A stretch of 64,000 nt of DNA. Source: Lautropia dentalis. Lineage in GTDB: Bacteria; Pseudomonadota; Gammaproteobacteria; Burkholderiales; Burkholderiaceae_E. The translations under genes were made by a program, and so were the position numbers. The stretch spans positions 713,008 to 777,007 of the forward strand of contig NZ_RRUE01000001.1 in assembly GCF_003892345.1 (NCBI RefSeq), read 5' to 3'. A model generated the notes under the pieces. That model was given only the letters and a program-made list of their open reading frames with translations. It searched no databases and was not told where the DNA came from. The first letter of the stretch is position 1, and every line of letters starts with the position of its first letter. Below, one piece after another: positions 24,181-33,655 of the stretch.

Positions 24181-26043
24181 GTGTCAGATACAACCACTTC
24201 AACCCAGCCGATCCGCAACATCGCGATCATCGCGCACGTGGACCACGGCAAGACCACGCTGGTGGACCAGCTGCTGCGCCAGTCCGGTACCTTCCGGGCC
24301 AACCAGCAGGTGAACGAGCGCGTGATGGACTCCAACGATCTGGAGCGCGAGCGCGGCATCACCATTCTGGCCAAGAACTGTGCCGTCGAGTACAAGGGCA
24401 CACGGATCAACATCGTCGATACCCCGGGACACGCCGACTTCGGTGGCGAGGTGGAGCGGGCCCTGTCGATGGTGGACGGCGTGCTGCTGCTGGTGGACGC
24501 CATGGACGGCCCCATGCCGCAGACCCGCTTCGTCACTCGCAAGGCGCTGGCGCTGGGCCTGCGCCCCATCGTGGTGGTGAACAAGATCGACCGTCCCGGT
24601 GCCCGCCCGCACTGGGTGGTGGACCAGACCTTCGACCTGTTCGACCGGCTGGGCGCTACCGAGGAGCAGCTGGACTTCCCGGTGGTGTATGCCTCGGCGC
24701 TGGCCGGCTATGCCGTGAACGAAGTGGAAGAGGCCGAAGCGGCCGCCGCCGCCGAAAACCCGTCGATGGCGTCGCTCTTCGAGACGATCCTCGACCGCGT
24801 GCCGGCCCGTGCCGACGACCCGAACGGTCCGCTGCAGTTCCAGATCTCGGCGCTGGACTATTCCAGCTACGTGGGCCGGATCGGCATCGGCCGCATCAAC
24901 CGCGGCACCGTCCGTGGCGGCGAGACCGTGTTGCTGATGCATGGCGACGAAAAAACCCCCGTTACCGCGAAGGTCAACCAGGTGCTGCGCTTCCGGGGGC
25001 TGGAACGCGAGGTGGTGCCCTTTGCCGAGGCCGGTGACATCGTGGCCATCAACGGCATCGAGAACATCGACATCGGCTCCACGCTCTGCAAGGTGGGCAA
25101 CCCCGACCCGCTGCCGCTGCTGCGCATCGACGAGCCGACGCTGACCATGGAATTTCTGGTCAACACCTCGCCGCTGGCCGGCCGCGAGGGCAAGTACGTG
25201 ACCAGCCGCCAGATCCGCGAACGCCTGGAGCGCGAACTGCAGGCCAACGTGGCGCTGCGGGTGGAGTTCACCGAAGATGCCGACACCTTCGTGGTGTCCG
25301 GTCGTGGCCAGCTGCACCTGACCATTCTGCTCGAGAACATGCGCCGCGAGGGCTACGAACTGGCCGTGTCGCGACCCAAGCCGCGCATCCGCATCGTCGA
25401 GGGCGAGCGCGAGGAACCCTACGAGCAGCTGACGGCCGATCTGGAAGAAGAGCACCAGGGCGCCGTGATGGAACTGCTGGGCCGCCGCCGGGGCGAGCTG
25501 CAGAACATGGAACCGGACGGCAAGGGTCGCGTGCGGCTGGAGTACCGTGTGCCGGCGCGGGGCCTGATCGGCTTCCAGAACGAGTTCCTGAACCTGACGC
25601 GCGGCACCGGCATCATGAGCCACGTGTTCGAGGACTACGGTCCGTGGGCCGGCGACATCGAGGGCCGCCGCCAGGGCGTGCTGATCTCGCAGGACGATGG
25701 CGCGGCCGTGGCCTATGCGCTGTGGAAGCTGCAGGATCGCGGCCGGATGTTCGTCAGGCCCAACGACGCGCTGTACGAGGGCATGATCATCGGCATCCAC
25801 ACCCGCGACAACGACCTGGTGGTCAACCCGATCCGCGAGAAAAAGCTCACCAACGTGCGTGCCTCCGGCAAGGATGAGGCCATCAACCTCACCCCGCCCA
25901 TCGAGCTGACGCTGGAAAAGGCCGTCGAGTTCATCGCCGACGACGAGCTGGTGGAGATCACACCAAAGAGCATCCGCCTGCGCAAGCGCCACCTGAAGGA
26001 ACACGAGCGCCGCCGTGCCAGCCGGGAGGGAGAGGGGGCCTGA
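24181..26043 (+). CDS. typA: Ribosome-associated GTPase TypA/BipA
   Basis: TypA/BipA is an EF-G-like translational GTPase linked to ribosome assembly and stress adaptation. The G domain has [23 protein letters not shown] and NKID in [13 protein letters not shown]; the EF-G-like and BipA-specific C-terminal domains follow ([36 protein letters not shown]). GTG at 24181 follows AGGACTGAGC and gives [19 protein letters not shown]; an upstream TTG at 24157 is less likely. Length is 620 residues, close to the family norm. It is separated from truB by a probable terminator, so it may be its own unit. Confidence 0.95.
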   Translation: MSDTTTSTQPIRNIAIIAHVDHGKTTLVDQLLRQSGTFRANQQVNERVMDSNDLERERGITILAKNCAVEYKGTRINIVDTPGHADFGGEVERALSMVDGVLLLVDAMDGPMPQTRFVTRKALALGLRPIVVVNKIDRPGARPHWVVDQTFDLFDRLGATEEQLDFPVVYASALAGYAVNEVEEAEAAAAAENPSMASLFETILDRVPARADDPNGPLQFQISALDYSSYVGRIGIGRINRGTVRGGETVLLMHGDEKTPVTAKVNQVLRFRGLEREVVPFAEAGDIVAINGIENIDIGSTLCKVGNPDPLPLLRIDEPTLTMEFLVNTSPLAGREGKYVTSRQIRERLERELQANVALRVEFTEDADTFVVSGRGQLHLTILLENMRREGYELAVSRPKPRIRIVEGEREEPYEQLTADLEEEHQGAVMELLGRRRGELQNMEPDGKGRVRLEYRVPARGLIGFQNEFLNLTRGTGIMSHVFEDYGPWAGDIEGRRQGVLISQDDGAAVAYALWKLQDRGRMFVRPNDALYEGMIIGIHTRDNDLVVNPIREKKLTNVRASGKDEAINLTPPIELTLEKAVEFIADDELVEITPKSIRLRKRHLKEHERRRASREGEGA

Positions 26044-26338
26044 TACGCCTCGCGCGTGCCATCCCCTCCTGCCTTGTGCAGGCCACGGAACGTTGCACTG
26101 ACAGAGGGGGCGGCAGGTCACGCGACATGCGTCCTGAATCACGCACAGACGGAGGGGGGCTGTGTGCGGGCAGGACCACACGCTTTAACACGGATTCGCC
26201 CCTGCATGTGTAACCCCGCATGACAGGGGCCGGAAATCCGGCCGTTTCTGCACTTCACGTTATGATGGAGACCAAGGGGCACTTGTGGTGCCGGCCTGTG
26301 CCGGCATCCGGTCGCTGCACCCGTGCCTCTCCGTATCA
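26044..26338. other. Intergenic region and 5' leader of the SWIB gene
   Basis: No gene is supported. GGCCGG/CCGGCC at about 26228-26243 forms a short hairpin followed by GTTTCTG, a weak terminator candidate for typA. TATGAT at 26261-26266 is a possible -10 box without a convincing -35; RNA from it would run into the terminator at 26339-26369. Confidence 0.4.
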
Positions 26339-26369
26339 AGCCGTCCTTCGTCTGACGGCTTTTGTTTTT
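26339..26369 (+). terminator. Intrinsic terminator immediately upstream of the SWIB gene
   Basis: AGCCGTC (26339-26345) and GACGGCT (26354-26360) pair perfectly around an eight-base loop, followed by TTTGTTTTT. It ends 25 bp before the SWIB start codon. Confidence 0.78.
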
Positions 26370-26393
26370 AAAGAACATTATCGAGGAGCATCG

Positions 26394-26681
26394 ATGAGCA
26401 ACACTTCGGACCAGAAACCCGCTACCAAGCGCACTCCCAACGCCGCCTTCAGCGCCGCCCTCACGCCCAGTCCCGAGCTGGCCGCCGTGATCGGTGCCGA
26501 GCCCAGTCCGCGTACCGAAGTGACGAAGAAGATCTGGGACTACATCAAGGCCCACAACCTGCAGAACCCCGAGAACAAGCGCATGATCCGTGCCGACGAC
26601 AAACTGCGCGCGGTGTTCGGCCAGGACGAGGTGTCGATGTTCGAGATGACCCGGCTGGTCAACAAACACCTCACGAAGTGA
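26394..26681 (+). CDS. SWIB/MDM2-domain protein
   Basis: A 95-residue basic protein with a SWIB domain (residues about 20-93): FSAALTPSPELAAVIGA, EVTKKIWDYIKAHNLQNPENKR and ADDKLRAVFGQDEVSMFEMTRLVNKHL. In bacteria these small proteins occur in chlamydiae and some proteobacteria; a DNA- or nucleoid-related role is often suggested but not established. The start at 26394 follows CGAGGAG at six bases. An intrinsic terminator sits between the possible promoter region and the gene, so expression may depend on readthrough. Confidence 0.87.
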   Translation: MSNTSDQKPATKRTPNAAFSAALTPSPELAAVIGAEPSPRTEVTKKIWDYIKAHNLQNPENKRMIRADDKLRAVFGQDEVSMFEMTRLVNKHLTK

Positions 26682-26698
26682 AAGCCAGCGTGGAAAGC

Positions 26699-26917
26699 CC
26701 ATCAGGGGCCTGTTCGTCCCCGCGCCAGCTCCGGTTTGACGGAATGGCGAATGTTTCCACCGCGCCATCAGGGGGGTGTTCGTCCCTGCGCCGGCTCCGG
26801 CTGGCAGCGTCGTCCAACCGGCACCTCTGACTGTTCCGCACCCGCGCAGGGGACGCCCGGCGATTCAACGATACGGCGCGTCGCACGAGCGACTGTTCCG
26901 CCACCCGCGCAGGGGCG
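26699..26917. repeat. Two pairs of direct repeats in opposite orientation
   Basis: Pair A is 36 bases at 26699-26734 and 26765-26800, identical at 32 positions, with core TGTTCGTCCC. Pair B is about 28 bases at 26829-26857 and 26891-26917, sharing GACTGTTCCGC and ACCCGCGCAGGGG. The reverse complement of B shares CGTCCCCTGCGC with A, so the pairs face each other like a BIME. Periods are 66 and 62 bp. They fill the gap between the SWIB gene and the next exported protein. Confidence 0.75.
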
Positions 26918-27038
26918 CCGACATGCGGGCAGCGTTGCCCGTCATGACGAAACAGCTGGTTCACAGGTGAAGGGCCGGCTGTTTTTGTATAGACTTCTGC
27001 GGTTTTTGTACATTCTTTACCGGAGAGGTTGGGTACGT

Positions 27039-27953
27039 ATGGATATGGGTCGAGCCGGGGTGAACCGGAAGATGCTGGCCGTGGCGCTGTCGGCAGCGCT
27101 GCTGGGCGGACTGGGAACGATGCAGGCCGCACAGGCGGCCGATGGCGGTGCCGCAGCCAGCGTAGCGGCCACCGATGCTGCCTCGGTCTGGCGCTTCCCC
27201 GGGGTGCGCATCGTCGATGCCGCTTCGGAAGCGGCCAGGACCCCCCAGGTCGCGCCGGCCTTCGGGGAGGTGGTCCACGGTGACCTGGCCCGTGTCGTGG
27301 CCGCTCCCGATGCCTCCGGCGCTCAGGATAAACCGGCCTACAAGCGGGCCGCCGACAGCATCAGCTTCATCGTGCCGGAAGACGGCCAGTCCGCCCGCCT
27401 GCTGAAAACCTTCGAGGCCATCGACAGGGTGGTGGGCAAGGCAGGGTCGGACGCCGAGATCAAGGCAGCGGCCGAGGCCGCCGGGGTGCCCGGGATGGTG
27501 CTGAACGAACGGCGCGTGTCGCTGTCGCACCGCATGGCGGCCACACCGTTTCGTCCGCCCACCGCCGTGCTGCCCCATGGCGTGCTGAAAAACGGTGGCT
27601 GGACCGAGGTCAGCCGCTTCTACCCGCTGGAAGACGGCCGTTTCGTGGAGTTCATCGAGCGTGACCTGCGGGCCACCAACGAGGTGGCCCTGCTGTCGGC
27701 CGACATGATCAACGCCGACTTCAACGGCCATCCGGGCATCGGCATCGTCTCCACCGACGACAAGGGCCGCACCGTGCAGCGGGCGTTCTGGGTGTGGGGG
27801 CCGAAGGCGTATGAAATCATCGTCGTCGATCCACGGCCCGAAGCGGCTGCCTGGATCACGGCCGAGTCCAGGGAGGCCGATGCCGGCGCCCCGGAAAACG
27901 CCCCGGTAGGCCATTCGGTGGTGGTGCTGGGGCGGTCGTTCAAGCCGTTCTGA
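27039..27953 (+). CDS. Exported protein of unknown function (paralogue of the downstream lipoprotein)
   Basis: I do not recognise a named family. The 304-residue product has a signal peptide (basic start, hydrophobic 12-28, cleavage after MQAAQA at 33) and no further membrane segment, so it is probably periplasmic. The C-terminal 130 residues (VLKNGGWTEVSRFYPL, GRFVEFIERDL, ADMINADFNG, FWVWGPKAYEIIVVDPR) align over their whole length with the end of the next gene, whereas the N-terminal parts differ. ATG 27039 follows GGAGAGG at ten bases. Most cysteines and metal-binding motifs are lacking. The shared module may bind a ligand or partner (inference only). Confidence 0.72.
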   Translation: MDMGRAGVNRKMLAVALSAALLGGLGTMQAAQAADGGAAASVAATDAASVWRFPGVRIVDAASEAARTPQVAPAFGEVVHGDLARVVAAPDASGAQDKPAYKRAADSISFIVPEDGQSARLLKTFEAIDRVVGKAGSDAEIKAAAEAAGVPGMVLNERRVSLSHRMAATPFRPPTAVLPHGVLKNGGWTEVSRFYPLEDGRFVEFIERDLRATNEVALLSADMINADFNGHPGIGIVSTDDKGRTVQRAFWVWGPKAYEIIVVDPRPEAAAWITAESREADAGAPENAPVGHSVVVLGRSFKPF

Positions 27954-28260
27954 GCGGGCAGGGGGCTGAGTGGGGCTGGAGCAGCCTGCCCATGGCCCTG
28001 GCTGCCCCCATGGGCTGCCGCCCGCAGCGGCAGGTGCCGCTGAACAGATGGAGGCTGCCGGCTCCTGCTGCTGATGAACACGTGGGGCTACTGGCACAGC
28101 CGAACAGGTGGGGCTGGCTGGCCCTGCTGCTGGCGCCGATGAACATGTGGGGTTGTTACCCAGCCGTGGGTGCCACTGGCACGTGAGTCTGCCCTCCCTC
28201 TTGCAGGCGTGTATCCTGCAGGGTGATGGACCATTTGCTGTCTTTCCCGGAGATGCCGAC
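27954..28260 (+). repeat. Degenerate tandem repeats between the paralogues
   Basis: No gene is supported in this gap. Four related units begin at about 28039, 28073, 28099 and 28138, each starting GMYGAACANRTGGRG (GCTGAACAGATGG, GATGAACACGTGG, GCCGAACAGGTGG, GATGAACATGTGG). Units 1+2 and 3+4 form a second-order repeat of about 60 bp. CTGCTGCTG occurs in both long units. Confidence 0.6.
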
Positions 28261-29823
28261 ATGACCCCTCATCCCGCCACGACCGTTCTGGCGAAAGCCC
28301 TGTTTCTGCTGGCCATTGCCGCCGCGGCTGGCTGTGACCGCGATGGTGCACAGATGCCCATCGGGCAGAAAACCCACGAGCTGAAACTGACGGGCATGCA
28401 GGAACCCTGTCCTGCGGGGCTGAGCGAGAACGGGCGCCCGGTGTCACAGGCCGTGCTCGACCGGGTGCGCCAGGTGAAGGTGACCTGGCCCGAAGGTGTG
28501 GCGATCGACCGGGAACGGCGTGACGGCGTTTTCTACCATGACGCCATCGTGTTCGACGACCCGACCTCGGACGGTCCGTCGAAGACACTGACCGGCTGCA
28601 GCGCCAGCATCGACGAGCTGGCAGCCTGGGCCTGTGTGCGCAATCCGGTGAACGAGGGGCTGCCGTGTGCCCCCGAACGGCTGGACCGGCCCCCACATCC
28701 GGAAGCACCGGTGATGCCGTCGAAACCGGAAGACCTGAAGGATCCGGCAGGGCGGGCCTGCGAGCAGTTGCCCGCGTCGCTGTCGGGGCTCATGCTTGTC
28801 CGGTGCGTGTTCGGACCCGAGGCCATGGCGGTGGCACGGGAAAAGGCCAGGGAGCAAGGAAAAGCGCAGGACAGGGCAGGTGACGGGGCGGCCAGACAGA
28901 CGAGTGCTGACGCATCCACGGTCGGAGACGAAAACGGCCTGCCCGCCCGGCGGCCGACGGTCCAGCCCCCCTTTGGTCGTGTTGCGCCGGATGATCGCAT
29001 CCGTATCGTGGCACCGCAGACGGCTTCTTTACCAGCGGCGGGAGCCTCGCACGCAGCACAGGACGCCTTGCCAGACGCAACAGGCGCTTCGCCAGCAGCA
29101 CAGGACGCTTCGCCGGCAGCCCGGAACGCCTCATCATCCGCATCGGAGGTTTCATCGCCGGCCCATGGCGCGGCCTCTTCTGAGAAGAAGGCCGCAGACG
29201 GTCATGCCGTGCCCGCGCGGGGCAAGGGCGCCCCGGATGCCGGTACCGATATCGATGGCTTGCAGTTCGTCCGCAACGACAAGGAAGTGGCGGCCATGGT
29301 CCGCACCTTCGAAATGATCAGCAGGGCGCGCGAGCGTGCCGATGCCGTGGGCGCCGAAGCAGCCAGCAGGGAATTCCAGATTCCCCAACTGGCCCTGAGC
29401 GTGAAGGATCTGCCGCTGACGGGCCCGGTGGCGCATCCGCCGTTCGGCACGGCTCTGGCCGTCACGCCGGCCGGCAGCTGGAAAAACGACCGCTGGACCG
29501 GGCTGGCCCGCTACTTCCGGATGGGCGACGGCACCTGGATCGAACTGGCCGAACGGGATCTGGCAGCCTCGCGCGGCATGCTCTACCTCACGCCGGCCAT
29601 GGTCAATGTGGACATCAACGGCAAGCCGGCCAGTGCCACGGCCTTCGTGGATGGTTCGGGCCGCCGGCTGCGCCGGGTGATCTGGGTACGCGGCCCGCGA
29701 TTGTACGAGCTGACCGTGCTGGACCCGCAGTCCGGCAGCGACCAGGCGGGAAGCACCCGGGGTGGTGGTACGCTGGCCGGTCGCAGCGTGCTCGACATGG
29801 CCCGGATGACCGGGCATCCCTGA
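28261..29823 (+). CDS. Lipoprotein of unknown function (paralogue of the upstream exported protein)
   Basis: A 520-residue predicted lipoprotein: hydrophobic 9-22 and lipobox AAAGC with the acylated Cys at 25. ATG 28261 follows GGAG at eight bases. An N-terminal region with several Cys residues (CPAG, CSAS, CVRNPVNEGLPC, CEQLP) is followed by a long Ala/Ser-rich repeat linker (ASHAAQDALPDATGASPAA). The C-terminal module (WKNDRWTGLARYFRMGDG, WIELAERDLAASR, VNVDINGKPA, VIWVRGPRLYELTVLDPQ) matches the preceding gene. Duplication followed by divergence of the N-terminus is the simplest reading. No function is proposed. Confidence 0.72.
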   Translation: MTPHPATTVLAKALFLLAIAAAAGCDRDGAQMPIGQKTHELKLTGMQEPCPAGLSENGRPVSQAVLDRVRQVKVTWPEGVAIDRERRDGVFYHDAIVFDDPTSDGPSKTLTGCSASIDELAAWACVRNPVNEGLPCAPERLDRPPHPEAPVMPSKPEDLKDPAGRACEQLPASLSGLMLVRCVFGPEAMAVAREKAREQGKAQDRAGDGAARQTSADASTVGDENGLPARRPTVQPPFGRVAPDDRIRIVAPQTASLPAAGASHAAQDALPDATGASPAAQDASPAARNASSSASEVSSPAHGAASSEKKAADGHAVPARGKGAPDAGTDIDGLQFVRNDKEVAAMVRTFEMISRARERADAVGAEAASREFQIPQLALSVKDLPLTGPVAHPPFGTALAVTPAGSWKNDRWTGLARYFRMGDGTWIELAERDLAASRGMLYLTPAMVNVDINGKPASATAFVDGSGRRLRRVIWVRGPRLYELTVLDPQSGSDQAGSTRGGGTLAGRSVLDMARMTGHP

Positions 29824-29993
29824 ACGGCCTGCCCGTCAGCAGCGTTCAGAATACACCGCGGTAGCCGGTATGCCGTGCTGGTGCACGGTCGGCTTCATGT
29901 GTCCCGCCTCAGCCCCCCGTTTTCTGGCCTCGGTTACCAGGCCCAGATTTCTGCCCCCGGCTCCCGGGCACCTGCTCTCACACTTGCTGCGCA

Positions 29994-32546
29994 CTACTGG
30001 CCGTTCCCGGCTTGCCGGATATAGGCCGCCAGCGAGCTGACTTCCTGCTCGGTCAGCACATTCGTGTTGTGCACCCTGATCGCCGCTTCCAGCGTGGCTG
30101 CCGAGCCGTCGTGCAGGTACGGGAAGGTGTACCAGGCATCGCGCAGGCCCGGGGTGGTGATGCCGGTGAGTGGCTTGCCCTGCACGGTGCCGCTGGCGGG
30201 CTTGAGCGTGCCGATGTCGTCGAGCTTCGTGCCGCCGTTGCCCAGATCGGCATTGCCGTGGCAGGTGGTGCAGCCCTTTGCGGCAAACAGTGCCTCGCCG
30301 GCCTTGCCGGCCGCGGTCATGCTGCGGTCGCTGTTGCGATAGGGGCTGGGAGCGTACTGGCCCAGGCTGTTCACGTAGGCGGCCAGGGCGTCGAGGTCGG
30401 TCGACAGGCCCTGTTTCTTTCCGCCCAGCGGGTCGTTGCGGTTGTTCTGGTAGAGGCTGCCTGCCGGCATCAGGCCGGCGCCACCTTCGAGCTTGATGAT
30501 CTGTGCCTCGAAGTCCTGCACCTCGTCGAAGTTGCCGCTCCAGTGCAGGCGCTCCTTCTTGCCGCCATGGCCCACCAGCGAGATGGTCTTGCGCAGCCCC
30601 TCGCCCAGCCCGGTCATGTCCCAGACGCGGCCGTCGCCGTAGCCTTCGCTGTGGCAGCTGGCGCAGCTCATGTAGTTGTCGCGGGCCAGGCGGGTGTCGC
30701 GGGCATCGTGAAAGAGCTGCTTGCCGCGCAGGACCTGGGCGGGCAGGCGGTCGGCACCGCTGATGGTTTTCACCAGCCGGCCGGTGACGGTCACGCTGCC
30801 CGGATCGCGCTCCGTCATCAGGGAACGGATGTCCAGGAAGGTCAGGGTGCGCTGCATGACGTTGGCCACCACGGCCTGTGTGCCGTCGGGCGAGACGGCC
30901 ACGCCCTGCGGGGCCATGCCCACCGAATCCATCCGGCGTACCTGTACGGCCGTGCCGGCATCGATGATGGCCAGCTCGCGTGAGGTTTCCAGCGCCACCA
31001 GCACGTACTGGCCGTTGGGCGTGTAGGCGGCCGCACTGGCCACGCTGCTGTTGTCGAGGTCGTAGCGGCGGGTGGCGGCCTCGGCAGGCGTGGTGCCATC
31101 CAGATCGATGTTCGACAGGATGGCCCGCACGGTGCTCTCGTAGTCGAGTGCCTTGCCGTCGCGGGCGGTGCCGCGCTGGATGTTGTCCTGCTTCGATGGC
31201 ACCCAGGCCTGCCTGCCGCTGGGCGAGATGACCGGTGCCCCCAGATAGTTGGGCAGGCCCCGGGCCGAGGTGGCGCCGTCGGCCTCGCGGCTCATGCCCA
31301 GGCGAATGGTGTGCTTCAGGGTGGCGGTGGCCGGGTCGAACTGCAGCACCTCGCCCCCCCGGAAGTCCGGGCTGTCGGGGTTGACGGTCAGCGTGTTCTC
31401 GCCCGGTACCGGCGGTGAGATGAAGCGGCTGGCCAGCAGGGTGGTGCTGTTGGCGCTGATGGCCAGATGGCGCACGTCAGGCCCCAGCGTCTGGCGTTTT
31501 TTGAGCGCACGGGTGGTGGCATCGAACTGCAGCAGTTCCTGTGAGCCCAGCGTGCTCACCCATATACCATTGCCATCGGCGGCAGCCACCACGCCATAGG
31601 GCTGCACGGCAGCACCCAGTTCGAGGGTGGTGACGACCGTGAGCGTGTCGGGTGCGATGATGCTGATCGTGCCGCTGTAGCGGTTGCTCACCCAGGCGTA
31701 GCCGGCGTTGTCGATGGCGACGGTGCGGGGTCCATCTCCCACCGGAATCTCTTTCAGCAGCGTCTGCGTGCTGCCGTCGAGTACGGCCACGGTGTTCTGG
31801 TCCGGGTTGACCACCCAGATGCGCGGGTTGGCCTGCCGGTCGTAGGTGACCAGCGTGGACGACTGCGCGCGTTGCTGGGCCACCGGCAGGGCGACGGAGG
31901 CCGCGGCCGGGCCCTGTACGGTGCCGCTGATGCGCAGCACGGCCGGGGTCGGACGTTGCGACAGGTTGTCGGCGTCGTTGCCGGGCAGGGGCGTGTTGGC
32001 CGGTGTGGCGGGCGCATTGGGCGCGGGCACCACGGGGGCCGGATTCTGGCCGGGCTGGGTGTTGCCGTTGCTGGCGTCGCCGCCCTGGGGTGTCGTGCCG
32101 TTGCCGGCACCGCTGTTGCCGGCACCTGGATTGGCGATGTTGCCCGGTTGGGGCGTGTTGCCGGGATGGGTAGGGCCGTCCGGATTGGCAATATTGTCGG
32201 GACTGGTGGTGTTACCCGGCTGGGTGGCCGTGCCGCTCTGGCTGCCGTTGCCACCGTTCTGGCCCGGTGCCGGGCTGGATGAACCACCTCCGCCCCCACA
32301 GGCGGCCAGGGCGCTGCAGACCAGCAGTGCCGTCAGGCTGCGGGGCAGGCGGGGAAACGGCTGGCGGCGAACCGGATGCCGAAGGGACGAGAGGGTGAGA
32401 CCCGCCGGGGAAGGAGGCAGCGGGGAGGCCGGGCCTGCGGCCGGTGTGTGCCTGGCATGGGCAGTACGGTCAGAAACGGCAGGGGCGTTGAGGGTGCGGA
32501 AAAGCGGCAAGGCGGGCTCCCGGCGGCGACGAATTTGTCTCATCAC
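29994..32546 (-). CDS. Diheme cytochrome c / YVTN beta-propeller lipoprotein
   Basis: An 850-residue envelope protein combining a seven-bladed YVTN/YncE-type beta-propeller (VVNPDQNTVAVLDG, YAWVSNRYSGTISIIAPDTLTVV and similar repeats, residues about 225-600) with a C-terminal diheme cytochrome domain. CASCH is at 30651-30665 and CTTCH at 30259-30273, as in di-haem peroxidase-like electron carriers. A probable lipobox, SALAAC, has its Cys at residue 83, preceded by an unusually long 65-residue basic/Pro region if translation starts at 32546. A Gly/Asn/Pro/Gln-rich linker with repeats such as QPGNTTSPDN and HPGNTPQPGN follows. Substrate unknown; an oxidative role in the periplasm is inferred. 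Confidence 0.82.
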   Translation of the reverse strand: MMRQIRRRREPALPLFRTLNAPAVSDRTAHARHTPAAGPASPLPPSPAGLTLSSLRHPVRRQPFPRLPRSLTALLVCSALAACGGGGGSSSPAPGQNGGNGSQSGTATQPGNTTSPDNIANPDGPTHPGNTPQPGNIANPGAGNSGAGNGTTPQGGDASNGNTQPGQNPAPVVPAPNAPATPANTPLPGNDADNLSQRPTPAVLRISGTVQGPAAASVALPVAQQRAQSSTLVTYDRQANPRIWVVNPDQNTVAVLDGSTQTLLKEIPVGDGPRTVAIDNAGYAWVSNRYSGTISIIAPDTLTVVTTLELGAAVQPYGVVAAADGNGIWVSTLGSQELLQFDATTRALKKRQTLGPDVRHLAISANSTTLLASRFISPPVPGENTLTVNPDSPDFRGGEVLQFDPATATLKHTIRLGMSREADGATSARGLPNYLGAPVISPSGRQAWVPSKQDNIQRGTARDGKALDYESTVRAILSNIDLDGTTPAEAATRRYDLDNSSVASAAAYTPNGQYVLVALETSRELAIIDAGTAVQVRRMDSVGMAPQGVAVSPDGTQAVVANVMQRTLTFLDIRSLMTERDPGSVTVTGRLVKTISGADRLPAQVLRGKQLFHDARDTRLARDNYMSCASCHSEGYGDGRVWDMTGLGEGLRKTISLVGHGGKKERLHWSGNFDEVQDFEAQIIKLEGGAGLMPAGSLYQNNRNDPLGGKKQGLSTDLDALAAYVNSLGQYAPSPYRNSDRSMTAAGKAGEALFAAKGCTTCHGNADLGNGGTKLDDIGTLKPASGTVQGKPLTGITTPGLRDAWYTFPYLHDGSAATLEAAIRVHNTNVLTEQEVSSLAAYIRQAGNGQ

Positions 32547-32639
32547 GCCACTATGCGTCAGTTTTCCGATATTGCACAGGAGTTATGGCACAGAGTGCCG
32601 CTGCCGGGAGGGTCTGTGTGTCTGGCGCGTGCTGCGGGC

Positions 32640-33653
32640 TCATTCGCCTGCGCACCGACTCCGTTTGACAAGCCGCCGTGCCGTGGCTTCGACCAGCGCC
32701 TGCGAGATGCTGACGTTGGCCGGCGGCAGGTCGGGCAGGGCGTCGGGCTCGAACCAGCGGGCATCGCGCAGCTCGGCGGGGTCGACGGAGATATCGCCGG
32801 CCAGCCATTCGGCCGTGAAGGCCAGCATCAGCGCATGGGGAAAGGGCCAGCTCTGGCTGCCGAAGTAGCGCAGATCGTGGACCTGCAGGCCCACTTCCTC
32901 GGCGACCTCGCGGTGCAGGGCGGCCTCGACGGATTCGCCCGCTTCCAGAAAACCCGCCAGGGCGCTGTAGCGTCCCTCGGGAAAGCTGACATTGCTGGCC
33001 AGCAGCAGCTGGCGGCCGCGGGTGATCAGCACCATCATGGCGGGCGAGATGCGCGGGTACGAACGTAGCCCGCAGCGCGGGCACTGGACGGCCCGTTCGT
33101 GCGTCAGCCGTTGCGTCGGCACACCGCAGGCACCGCACCAGCGGTGGGTACGCTGCCATTCGAGCAGCTGGCTGGCCTGCATGGCAATGGCGGCCATCCC
33201 GTCGGGCAGGCGGCCGAACCAGCTGCGCAGGCCGGCGGCTTCCCAGCCGGGGGGCAGGGATGCCGCGGTACCGTGCGTGCCGCTGGCGGGTATGTCGGTG
33301 GTGGATGTACCGGCACTGGGGGCGCTGCCGATGGCGGGCGTACTGGTGGCAGGCGTTGCGTGGTTGGACGAGGTGGTGCCGGATGACGGAAAAGCCCCTG
33401 TGGAGGGCAGCGCGTCCAGTCCGATGGCCAGCCAGGGCCTGCCCTGCCATGTACCCAGTGGCTCGCAGGCATGCCACGCAGCCCCGTCGAGCAGGGCGCC
33501 GTAATCGTGGCGGGTGAGGGCGGGTGGCCCCTCGCTGCGCTGGATCAGTTTCTGGCCTGCGAACAGCAGGATGTGGGTGTCGGGCCGGGCCAGCAGGGCG
33601 GCAACCGCCGTGTTCCCGGCACTGATCTGGAAGCCGTGAGGCAGCTGCAGCAT
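32640..33653 (-). CDS. nudC: NAD+ diphosphatase NudC
   Basis: NudC hydrolyses NAD(H) to NMN(H) and AMP and removes NAD caps from RNA. The zinc ribbon is CGAC...CPRC; the Nudix box contains GFLEAGESVEAALHREV and AEEVGL, followed by the NudC signature SQSWPFPHALM. An insertion of about 50 residues (84-136), rich in Ser/Thr/Ala/Pro, interrupts the N-terminal domain. Its ATG (33651-33653) is two bases from the stop of the KTSC gene, so the two are cotranscribed. Length is 337 residues, against roughly 260 for E. coli NudC. Confidence 0.92.
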   Translation of the reverse strand: MLQLPHGFQISAGNTAVAALLARPDTHILLFAGQKLIQRSEGPPALTRHDYGALLDGAAWHACEPLGTWQGRPWLAIGLDALPSTGAFPSSGTTSSNHATPATSTPAIGSAPSAGTSTTDIPASGTHGTAASLPPGWEAAGLRSWFGRLPDGMAAIAMQASQLLEWQRTHRWCGACGVPTQRLTHERAVQCPRCGLRSYPRISPAMMVLITRGRQLLLASNVSFPEGRYSALAGFLEAGESVEAALHREVAEEVGLQVHDLRYFGSQSWPFPHALMLAFTAEWLAGDISVDPAELRDARWFEPDALPDLPPANVSISQALVEATARRLVKRSRCAGE

Positions 33654-33655
33654 GT

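Noticed and set aside
26699-26917. Possible small CRISPR array
   Set aside because: Only two copies of each of two different repeats, facing each other, with no cas genes; dispersed related copies point to REP-like elements.
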